A model generated the notes under the pieces. It saw only the letters and a program-made list of their open reading frames with translations, was not told the origin of the DNA and did not search any database. Below, piece after piece: positions 1-7,465 of a DNA stretch of 64,000 bases. Position 1 is the stretch's first letter; every line of letters begins with the position of its first letter. Source of the DNA: Rudanella lutea DSM 19387 (GTDB lineage: Bacteria > Bacteroidota > Bacteroidia > Cytophagales > Spirosomataceae); assembly GCF_000383955.1 (NCBI RefSeq), contig NZ_KB913013.1:2138277-2202276 (forward strand), read 5' to 3'. Made by a program: the position numbers and the translations under genes.

Positions 1-291
1 GTCTGACGAACGTCGAACGTAGCGGGCTGCGTGGCAAGGGCGGTTTGAGTTGGCAATGTTGATGAGGGCGTGTTCACAACGAATGCTGTTGGCTGTTTGA
101 TACCTGGCTGTATGGCGGCTGTGTGGCACACACCGGTCTACCGTTTGGTATCCATGAATCATCTAAACTACAAAAAAAGACGGCTTATGCGATACTTCCC
201 CCCCGGCAACTCGTCTTATTATCTGACTGCACGACAGTTAGGGCCGCCTGTGGGTGGCTCTGGTGTATGTTTGCAGACTCTACCCATATGA
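1..291. other. Window-edge stretch without a confident gene
   Basis: One short forward frame (positions 3-62) is open from the window edge to a TGA and could be the last codons of a plus-strand gene lying to the left; it is too short to name. The remainder up to the lipoprotein start at 292 has only small overlapping frames with no recognisable protein and probably holds the promoter of the next gene. I see no RNA gene or repeat here. Confidence 0.35.
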
Positions 292-624
292 ATGATGATC
301 AAACGAATTGGCCCTCTATGCTTCATATTGTGCCTTTTTGCGGCCTGTGAACCGTACGATTTACGGCGGTTCGACTTTCCGAAGTGTCAGGCACCCGAAG
401 CAGGCATTCGCTTCAAACAAGATCTTTTGGAAGTTGAATTCTCATTGACCAACCCGCGGGGCGACATTGGCTCCGTGGGTTGGGATTTGGGCGATGGGCG
501 TACGCGCGTGGGCAATCCGGTGTACCACCGCTACGCAAAACCCGGCACGTACACCGTTTCCATCGTTATTGCCAACAGCTGTAACGACGTTTTTCGGACG
601 AGCCGAACCATCACCATTCAGTAG
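292..624 (+). CDS. Small PKD-domain lipoprotein
   Basis: A 110-residue protein with a lipoprotein signal peptide: a hydrophobic core of about residues 7-16, then LFAAC with the lipid-modified Cys at about 19. The rest is a single PKD-type Ig fold, shown by the WDLGDG motif and the closing Y-KPGTYTVSI strand typical of PKD domains. PKD domains usually mediate protein or glycan contacts at the cell surface and have no catalytic role. It is followed closely by two further exported proteins on the same strand, so it may be the first gene of a short unit. Two adjacent ATGs (292 and 295) are possible starts. The specific function is unknown. Confidence 0.8.
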   Translation: MMIKRIGPLCFILCLFAACEPYDLRRFDFPKCQAPEAGIRFKQDLLEVEFSLTNPRGDIGSVGWDLGDGRTRVGNPVYHRYAKPGTYTVSIVIANSCNDVFRTSRTITIQ

Positions 625-669
625 CAGGCAACGGGTAGCAAACAGGTATGGTTTCTATGGTTGTTGCGG

Positions 670-1488
670 ATGAAACACGTTTTACTCTTTCTATGGTTAT
701 TTCCGGGTTTTTGTATGGCGCAGCTCGTGAGCGATGTTCGGCTCCGCATGCCCGACCCTACCCGACTCGAAATCTGGTATAACCTCCTCGAACCCGCCGA
801 TTCGGTCTGGATCGAAGTGGAGGCCCGTTTTGGTGGGCAACTCAAACCCACGGCAGCCTACCTCTACGGCGATTACGGCCGCGATGTGCCCGTAGGACCC
901 AACCGCCGTATCGTGTGGTACCTCTACGACGAGGGCCACCGCATCAAATCCGACGTACAGGTGCGCGTACTGGCCCGCCCCCTCGCGCTGCCGGGCCCTA
1001 TTGTGCAGGAAGCCCCCGAAGCCATTGCCCTATATCCACTTCTGAACGATAAAAGCCGCTGGCCCATTGGCCCCGGCTGGGCGGCCCTGTCGGCTGTGCT
1101 GCCCGGTGTGGGCAATATGTTTGTACACCGGGGCGAAACCGGCAAGCCCAAAGTTCGGGTGGGAGCCCGGCCGCTGGTGACCGCCAGCTTTTACGGTGCC
1201 CTGCTGTACGGGCTCAATCAGCGCCGACTCGCACGGGCGTGGTACGACGAGTACACCCGCCAGAAAAACCCGACCGAAGGCGAACCCTTCTACCAAACCG
1301 CCAACACGTATCACCAACGATATTACCTGGCCACGCGAGTGGCTGCCCTAATCTGGGCTACCGACGTGACGCTCACGCTTATACGCGGCCTGCGCGACCA
1401 ACGTGCGGTCCGAAAAGCCTCGACTGTATCGTGGGCACCGGGTTGGCAAAACGGGGTACTAATAGCCCAGGTACGCGCCCGGTTTTGA
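670..1488 (+). CDS. Exported protein with N-terminal beta domain and membrane helices, unknown function
   Basis: The start is placed at the ATG at 670; a TTG nine bases upstream is in frame. Residues 1-18 are a classic signal peptide ending in MAQ. The next roughly 95 residues read like the small beta domain seen in many Bacteroidota exported proteins, with a YDL-like strand, a GDYGRDVPVGPNRRIVW segment and a final RVLA strand. The C-terminal half has hydrophobic stretches around WAALSAVLPGVGNMF, ASFYGALLYGL and VAALIWATDVTLTLI, suggesting a few membrane-associated helices. No enzyme motif was recognised. It is separated by about 40 bases from the next gene, and the two are probably co-transcribed. 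Confidence 0.75.
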   Translation: MKHVLLFLWLFPGFCMAQLVSDVRLRMPDPTRLEIWYNLLEPADSVWIEVEARFGGQLKPTAAYLYGDYGRDVPVGPNRRIVWYLYDEGHRIKSDVQVRVLARPLALPGPIVQEAPEAIALYPLLNDKSRWPIGPGWAALSAVLPGVGNMFVHRGETGKPKVRVGARPLVTASFYGALLYGLNQRRLARAWYDEYTRQKNPTEGEPFYQTANTYHQRYYLATRVAALIWATDVTLTLIRGLRDQRAVRKASTVSWAPGWQNGVLIAQVRARF

Positions 1489-1528
1489 GGAGCATACGTG
1501 AACGTAGCTACTAAATCAAATACCACCC

Positions 1529-2230
1529 GTGATCCGACTTTTATTCATTCTGCTCGTTTGGCTGCCGGGCCTGGCCCTCGCCCAGTCGAAAACCGTTGAA
1601 TCAGCCAGTAGTGCCTGGGTAGCAGTAGAAACCAGCCCGATGCTCCCCTGGAAAGCCCCCGAGGGGCTCGTATTTCGCGAAACCTTTACTGAAGCCAACC
1701 CCAACCGGTGGCCCGTTGGCCTGCGCGGGGGCTTTACCTACACGCCCGGCCCGGTAGGCTACCAGTTGGAACGCAGGGGGGCCGACAGCAGCCAAATGGC
1801 CCGCGCCTGGATTCAGCTCGCCAACCGGTTCGATTTGCCCCGCATTGATACATTTATGGTGCAACTCGACCTGTTGCCCCGCGCCGATACGTACCCCAAC
1901 GGTGGTCTGCTATTCGGCGTGGCCGACTCACTCAATTACAGCCGGGTGTGGCTCGACGGTAAAAACCGGGTAACTGTGCAACAGATTGTCGATGGTAAAC
2001 CCGACGCGGCCTCGACCACCGACCGGCTCGCCAGTGTTCGGTTTCCGATACAGAAAGGGCGTAACCGAATCACGGTATGGCGACGGGGCAACCGGCTGCA
2101 TGTATTTGTCAATGACAAAGAGCTACCCGGTAGCCCGTTTCTGAACCGGGTGGTGCGGGGGAACGGCGTGGGGGTATTTGCCAAAGGCAACTGGCTCGCC
2201 TTCCGCAACCTTACGGTACGCACGCCCTGA
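1529..2230 (+). CDS. Secreted concanavalin-like (DUF1080-type) protein
   Basis: The frame begins with GTG at 1529, which immediately gives a good signal peptide (hydrophobic core, cleavage after LALAQ at about residue 19). The mature 210 residues are beta-rich: FRETFTE near the N-terminus, a LLFGVAD / VWLDGKNRVTV centre and a closing GVFAKGNWLAFRNLTV strand. This is the pattern of the jelly-roll fold found in 3-keto-disaccharide hydrolase (DUF1080) and LamG-like proteins. No catalytic residues could be assigned with confidence. It probably binds or processes a glycan in the periplasm or outside the cell, which would fit the glycosidases a few kb downstream. Fold call moderate, function inferred. 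Confidence 0.65.
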   Translation: MIRLLFILLVWLPGLALAQSKTVESASSAWVAVETSPMLPWKAPEGLVFRETFTEANPNRWPVGLRGGFTYTPGPVGYQLERRGADSSQMARAWIQLANRFDLPRIDTFMVQLDLLPRADTYPNGGLLFGVADSLNYSRVWLDGKNRVTVQQIVDGKPDAASTTDRLASVRFPIQKGRNRITVWRRGNRLHVFVNDKELPGSPFLNRVVRGNGVGVFAKGNWLAFRNLTVRTP

Positions 2231-2247
2231 CACGCGCCCAACCGGGC

Positions 2248-3612
2248 TTACTCAACCGGATTACCTTTCTCGTCGATGTCGTAGGTGCGGCCGTTGCGCA
2301 CAACGGTAGCCCGACCGTCGCGGAAAACGGTGATATCGTCGTAGATCGGAAAAATCATCCAGTCATTGTCGCGCCAAAGGCCCCACTTACGGCCCAAACG
2401 AGCCGGGCGCTCACCAAAGTCGCCCGTCGTTGCCAGCACCTGATCGTACTTTTTGTCAGGTTTGCTCTCTTCAACCACCGGCTTCTCGGTCGAGGTAGGT
2501 TCAGGGACCGTCCTGGGTTCACGCGCGGGCTCGTCGGTAGCCTCGCTTTCGCTGGAGGTTACCGGTTCGGAAGTTCGTTTTGCTTTTTCGCGCTTGCGTT
2601 TTGGGGCAGGCGTCTCTTCAACCTGTTCCGAACGGTCCGGGCGGTCTTCGTCGGTTTCGGTATTTTTGTTTTTCGCATTTGGCTTAATCAGCAGGTACAA
2701 AATAAGCAGTACAGATACGGCAAACACGGCGCCCCAAACACCCGCATTAGACGAGAGCGAACTCTGGGGCGGTGCCGGGGGGGGCGTTGGCGCGGGGCGC
2801 TGAGGGGGTGGTGTCGGGGGTACATACGCCCGAACAGGCTCAACAACGGGGGCTGGAGCGGGCTCGGGTTCTTTGTCCCACCAGCTCAGGTGCCGCCAAT
2901 CGGTCGAGAGTATCTTTTCGGTGAGGTTGTTACCGACGGGCTCGCTCACCGACGCGTAAAAGTTGGCCGACAAGTACGCCAACACCTCTTCCGACAGCAC
3001 GTTTTCGTCGGTCGGCATGGCCCGAAACAACAACCGCAGCTCCCGGGCCGTAATATGTCCCTCGTACTCATCCAGAATTGTTTTGACCCGTGCGCGCACG
3101 GCAGCCGCATCATCGGGACGGGCCGCGATCGGTCGGGCCGCGGTCGGTCGGGGCGCCGGGCCAAGGTCAGGCGCTTGAATGGGCGGAGCGGTCGGTGGGG
3201 ATGCCGGCGTTTCGGGAACAGGTGGTGCCGCCGGGGGCGGGGTTACGGCCTCCGGTGCAACCGGGGCTGTTTGTTTGAGGTCGGCAATCAGTTGCGGAAT
3301 CCAGCGGTCGCGCACAAAAGAATTACTCAGGCCCATCCGTTCGGCCTCGGCCACAAAATCGTCGGTCTGAGTCTGATGTAATTGGTACTGCGGTGGGGCC
3401 GACAGCGCATCTTCGAGCCGACGGCGTAGATCAGCTAGCTTTTCGAAGTTGATTTGCCGACTCACTTCGTTGACCAGTCGCCGAAAATCTTCGGCCGAAA
3501 TACCCTCACGGGCCGCTTCTTCGGGCAAGCCGGTTTGCCGCCAATGGCGCTCTTTTACCTGTCCTCGCCGGAGAACAATTTCTTCCTTAATACGCTCCTG
3601 TAATGTTGCCAT
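2248..3612 (-). CDS. Membrane-anchored protein with Pro-rich linkers and C-terminal WG-like repeat
   Basis: Translation from the ATG at 3612 gives 454 residues; the frame stays open 12 codons upstream but those codons look non-coding. Order of parts: a helical N-terminal 100 residues rich in charged residues and without a signal peptide; a Pro/Ala linker; a second helical domain; another Pro-rich linker; one membrane helix (VFAVSVLLILYLLI, about residues 298-312); a charged Lys/Glu/Ser-rich stretch; and a C-terminal segment with KWGLWRDNDWMIFPIYD, which resembles a WG-type beta repeat. The predicted topology is cytoplasmic N-terminus and external C-terminus. It resembles the 471-residue protein at 10.6 kb in overall build only. 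Function unknown; possibly a scaffold or tether. Confidence 0.7.
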   Translation of the reverse strand: MATLQERIKEEIVLRRGQVKERHWRQTGLPEEAAREGISAEDFRRLVNEVSRQINFEKLADLRRRLEDALSAPPQYQLHQTQTDDFVAEAERMGLSNSFVRDRWIPQLIADLKQTAPVAPEAVTPPPAAPPVPETPASPPTAPPIQAPDLGPAPRPTAARPIAARPDDAAAVRARVKTILDEYEGHITARELRLLFRAMPTDENVLSEEVLAYLSANFYASVSEPVGNNLTEKILSTDWRHLSWWDKEPEPAPAPVVEPVRAYVPPTPPPQRPAPTPPPAPPQSSLSSNAGVWGAVFAVSVLLILYLLIKPNAKNKNTETDEDRPDRSEQVEETPAPKRKREKAKRTSEPVTSSESEATDEPAREPRTVPEPTSTEKPVVEESKPDKKYDQVLATTGDFGERPARLGRKWGLWRDNDWMIFPIYDDITVFRDGRATVVRNGRTYDIDEKGNPVE

Positions 3613-3806
3613 GTTCTTCTGGCTACAAAAGTAGCGAAGCCCCGGCATTGTTTACTCACGTTTGACACGCCCACCCGGAAACCTCCAACCTACCCAGCCA
3701 GCCTATTTTTACACAATTATGCGGAATGCTTACAACTTTACTCCCAAAAAGTGACGATGACCGGTGCCGAGGGTCAATTAATCAGGATCGCTATTCTCAT
3801 TGACTC

Positions 3807-5159
3807 ATGCGTTTTGCTACCCTGTTGCTGCTGACGCTGCTGAGTAGCTGGCTACTTCCCGGCTGTACCAGTAGCCAATCGGGCCAACCTACCTCAGGCC
3901 AGTCTAACAAGCCTACCTCAATCGGGTACGACGGAAAAACCTACCAGTTGCTGCGGTACGGCAAACCGTATTTTATCGAAGGAGCCGGCGGTATTATGTA
4001 CTACGACCGGCTCAAAGCCGCGGGCGGTAACTCCATCCGAATCTGGGACGACATCGACGCGGGCCAACTGCTCGACGAAGCGCACCGGCTGGGGCTTACG
4101 GTCATGTTTGGCCTGTGGGTTGAGCGCGAAATCGAAGGCTTCGATTACGATGATCAGGCGGCTGTGGACCGGCAGTATGAACGCATCCGCAAAACCGTAC
4201 TCAAATACCGCAATCACCCGGCTCTCCTGCTCTGGTGTGTGGGTAACGAGTGGGCGCAGAACGCCGACAATTTCAAGGTTTACGACGAGGTGAACCGGCT
4301 GGCCAAACTGGTGCACGACCTCGACCCCGACCATCCCGTGAGCACGGCTATCTCGCCCGACAGCAAACGGGCTATCTGGCTGGTGGCGCAGCGGTGCCCG
4401 GCGGTCGATGTCTTGTCGGTCAATGCGTACGCGCTCACGAGTCAGCTGAGCGAGTTTTTCAGCGAAGGCGGCTGGAAAGGGCCTTACATCATTTCGGAAT
4501 ACGGCGCTCAGGCGTATTGGGAAACCACGACTACGCCCTGGTCGGCCCCGATTGAACCCAGCAGCGACCAGAAAGCCGACTTCGTGCGTCGGTTCTACCC
4601 CGCATACATCGGTTCAAGACCGGCCAACTGCCTGGGGGCCTACCTCTTTTACTGGGGCACCAAACAGGAGGAGTCGCACACGTGGTTTAGTGTGTTTGAT
4701 GACAAAGGTCGGGAAACACCCCTCGTGGGGCTTATGCAGGAGCTTTGGAGCGGCCGATCACCAGCTAACCAGGCCCCGTCGATTCGGGGATTGCTGATTG
4801 ATGGCCAACCCACTACCCACCAATCTTTCGCTATCCGGTCTTTCCTGACCGGGTCACGAAAGACCGGAGACGGCCTGCACCGGGGGCAGGTGATGGCTAC
4901 CGATGCCGAGGGCGACAGCCTAACGTATTTGTGGGAAATAAAGCCCCGCGCCCTCCGCACAGCCGACTACATTGGCACGCCACGCCCGGCCCTGGAAGGG
5001 CTGTTCGTGACGTCCAACCAATCGGCGGTTTCGTTTCGGCTCCCTACGCAACCGGGCGCTTACCGGCTTTTCGTCAACGTGTACGACACCCATAACCACG
5101 TAGCTACGGGTAATTTTTCGTTCGAGATCACCGGCAAACCGGCCTCAGTCGATCAGTAG
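3807..5159 (+). CDS. GH2-like TIM-barrel glycoside hydrolase, lipoprotein
   Basis: The protein has 450 residues with a lipoprotein signal peptide (LLPGC, lipid-modified Cys at 20). Residues about 40-320 form a clan GH-A TIM barrel like the catalytic domain of glycoside hydrolase family 2. Both expected carboxylates are visible: the acid/base in WCVGNEW (Glu148) and the nucleophile in IISEYGA (Glu231), so it is probably active. The C-terminal 100 residues are beta-rich. It likely trims a beta-linked polysaccharide in the periplasm or at the outer membrane. Its 3' end overlaps the convergent glycosidase gene by 15 bases. Together with that gene and the GT2 synthase beyond, it may tailor one exopolysaccharide; the substrate is not readable from sequence. 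Confidence 0.82.
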   Translation: MRFATLLLLTLLSSWLLPGCTSSQSGQPTSGQSNKPTSIGYDGKTYQLLRYGKPYFIEGAGGIMYYDRLKAAGGNSIRIWDDIDAGQLLDEAHRLGLTVMFGLWVEREIEGFDYDDQAAVDRQYERIRKTVLKYRNHPALLLWCVGNEWAQNADNFKVYDEVNRLAKLVHDLDPDHPVSTAISPDSKRAIWLVAQRCPAVDVLSVNAYALTSQLSEFFSEGGWKGPYIISEYGAQAYWETTTTPWSAPIEPSSDQKADFVRRFYPAYIGSRPANCLGAYLFYWGTKQEESHTWFSVFDDKGRETPLVGLMQELWSGRSPANQAPSIRGLLIDGQPTTHQSFAIRSFLTGSRKTGDGLHRGQVMATDAEGDSLTYLWEIKPRALRTADYIGTPRPALEGLFVTSNQSAVSFRLPTQPGAYRLFVNVYDTHNHVATGNFSFEITGKPASVDQ

Positions 5160-7349
5160 CCATGTCATGCTTTCGGGGGCCATTTCGAGCGTAACGGTAG
5201 CTTCGTGCTGCCCGTTGAGTGAATACAAACGGGGCTTCCCCTCGCCCACCCGAATCCGGGCTTTTCCCATCAGGCCGGTGTAATACAAAGGCAGCTGAAT
5301 AGTGCGGGTAATGGGTTCTTTGAGTGGATTAAACAAAATAGCCAGGCCCTTTTGCTTACCCGTCGGGTCGACGTGCAACATCCCATCCCAATCACGGCCG
5401 TCGGGTCGGCGGAGGTGAATCAGGTCGGCGTTCAGAACCGTTCGGTACATTTTATACCACTGCACCACCTCGCTCACCACAGCTTTGGTTGCGTCGGTAT
5501 CGTACAGGCGGGGGCCCCGGTAACAGGCCTGCGCCCCCGAACCGTAATTCTGCAACATCAGGGCTTTGTAGTCGGGCAGGTGCTCCGACAGGGGCTCAAT
5601 AGTAGCGGCACTCCCCCCGCCCTGATACTCGGTCAGGGGCACAAACATCCAGCCCATTGAAGGGGTTTTCTCCCAGGTTCCGTCGAAAATATGCTGCCGC
5701 CCGTGCACAATCTGCTCAGCGCGGGGCAGCGAGAAATTCACCTCGCGGTAGCCCATCGCTATTTTGTGAGTACCGTCCAGAAAATACCAGTCGGGCGCAT
5801 TGATGTACACCCCGCGCTCATTGAGCCACCGGTAGAATCCTTTCTGCATCTCCATCTGCGCCCATTGGCTATCAGCCAGCCCTTTGTGGCCGGGATGCGT
5901 AGTGGATGCGCATACATCGCCGGGGTACGGGCCGTCGTGTTCGAGGATATCGAAGCCGGTTTCACTTATAAATTTCTTCAGCTTTTTCAGATACGCGAGC
6001 CCCCAGACACTCCCAAGGCAGGGGGCCGCCCCAAACTGCGCCCCTTTGTCGGGCAGGCCCGTTTTAGGGTCAATCACGTCGTCGGCATCGCTAATCCGAC
6101 GGCTGCTAAACAGCGAGTAGCCACCCAGCAAAATTCCTTTGCTATGGGCATAATCGGCCAGGGCTTTGAACTTTTGAATATTGGCCGCCGAGGTATCTTC
6201 CATATTCAGGCCACTGCCAAAGCTCAGGATAATCATTTCGTAGCCCGTAGCAGCGCACTGATCCACCATGTCGCGCACCTTACCCGGATCGGTGCTGATG
6301 AGGTGCATGAAAATCGGGTTTTGGGTAGTCCAGGGGGCAATGGTCCGGTACATCCGGCGCTTGGCCAGCCCGTTGCGTTCCCGATCGTAAGAGTCGAGCA
6401 GCAACTCGTTCGTCCGAATCGAGGTAAACGCCCCCCCGGCCGACAGGGTTACGCCCGGCCCAATGGGTGGATGGACTTCGAGCAAACAGGGTGTTTGATA
6501 GTCGTAATTGACCTGCGAGCGGTACAGGCTATCGGTTTTCCAGTGGGTTGTCTGGTCCGACAGATTGGCCTTCATGGCATTGTTGAACGCGTAGTTGCTC
6601 TCGATGTACAACCGGGCGGGTTTCTGCATCTGATCGGGCCGCCCCACCACCGCCGATTCTTCTTCGGGTACGGCCAGAATCTCGTTTGTCACGGCATCAA
6701 GCGTCACCTCAGCCGTGCCCGTGTTCTGCACCGTCAGCCATTTTACCAGCAACGGCAGACCGTCGTACAGGCCGTAATGCACCGTCACGGTGACGCCTTT
6801 CAGCTCGGTGGCCTGGTGGATGTACGTAAACGAGAGCGTTTGGCCAGTGGGCGGGTTAGGATTGGTAGCCCACAGCTTCGGTTTCCAGTTTACATAGGGT
6901 TTCAGGCTCCCCACCTCTACCCGTTGCAGCTGAAAATCAGCCGTCGACGCGGTCAGCTTATCGAGCCACTCCTCGCGCAGGTACGCGTGCAGCGGTTGGC
7001 CTGTCATGCCCCCGATGTTGTACGTACGGCCGTTGAGAGTAAGACGGGCTTCGGCCCGTACCGAACGCACAAACTGCTCGCCTGTGCCGAGGTGCTTCAA
7101 CGAAACAGTAGCGGCATTAGGCGTCAGCCGAAACCGCCGGAGCAAGAGGCCGTTGGTCAGGTACAGTTCGCGGCTGTCGGCCGAGCGGTACACCCGTGCC
7201 GGGGCCGCTACCGGGGTCACGAGCCAATCGGCCGTAACGGGTTTTTCGCCGGCCCAAAGGGGCAGTTCGGGCAGGGTTTGGCCCTGTAGCCCGGAGGGGC
7301 TCATGGAGCCCAAACATCCAATCAGAAAGAAAAGCAGTACGGTGCGCAT
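5145..7349 (-). CDS. Secreted glycosidase related to clan GH-D (alpha-galactosidase-like)
   Basis: The protein has 734 residues with a signal peptide (MRTVLLFFLIGCLG, cleavage probably near LQGQ). About residues 60-330 form a large beta-sandwich. A TIM barrel follows, with segments such as GYEMIILSFGSG, DYAHSKGILLGGYSLF and FDILEHDGPYPGD. The last of these has the Asp-containing strand end expected for the nucleophile of GH36/GH31-like enzymes. A C-terminal beta domain closes the protein. The alpha-galactosidase-like assignment is by overall pattern only. The gene lies 116 bases downstream of the GT2 synthase on the same strand, so the two are probably co-expressed. The protein likely acts on the same glycan in the periplasm. 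Confidence 0.7.
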   Translation of the reverse strand: MRTVLLFFLIGCLGSMSPSGLQGQTLPELPLWAGEKPVTADWLVTPVAAPARVYRSADSRELYLTNGLLLRRFRLTPNAATVSLKHLGTGEQFVRSVRAEARLTLNGRTYNIGGMTGQPLHAYLREEWLDKLTASTADFQLQRVEVGSLKPYVNWKPKLWATNPNPPTGQTLSFTYIHQATELKGVTVTVHYGLYDGLPLLVKWLTVQNTGTAEVTLDAVTNEILAVPEEESAVVGRPDQMQKPARLYIESNYAFNNAMKANLSDQTTHWKTDSLYRSQVNYDYQTPCLLEVHPPIGPGVTLSAGGAFTSIRTNELLLDSYDRERNGLAKRRMYRTIAPWTTQNPIFMHLISTDPGKVRDMVDQCAATGYEMIILSFGSGLNMEDTSAANIQKFKALADYAHSKGILLGGYSLFSSRRISDADDVIDPKTGLPDKGAQFGAAPCLGSVWGLAYLKKLKKFISETGFDILEHDGPYPGDVCASTTHPGHKGLADSQWAQMEMQKGFYRWLNERGVYINAPDWYFLDGTHKIAMGYREVNFSLPRAEQIVHGRQHIFDGTWEKTPSMGWMFVPLTEYQGGGSAATIEPLSEHLPDYKALMLQNYGSGAQACYRGPRLYDTDATKAVVSEVVQWYKMYRTVLNADLIHLRRPDGRDWDGMLHVDPTGKQKGLAILFNPLKEPITRTIQLPLYYTGLMGKARIRVGEGKPRLYSLNGQHEATVTLEMAPESMTWLLID

Positions 7350-7465
7350 AAGTCAACGGTTGGGCAGTTTGCCTATCCGCCAAAGCGCCAATCTGCGCGC
7401 GGTTACTGCTGAGTAAGTAACGTCGGCAGGCGTTTTTCAGCTCGTAGCAGACGAGCGTTTGAAGC

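Noticed and set aside
5691-7289. A 532-codon plus-strand frame opposite the clan GH-D-like glycosidase
   Set aside because: Same reason: antisense shadow with His/Arg/Gly-rich composition and no recognisable domain, while the minus-strand protein has a signal peptide and a glycosidase pattern.
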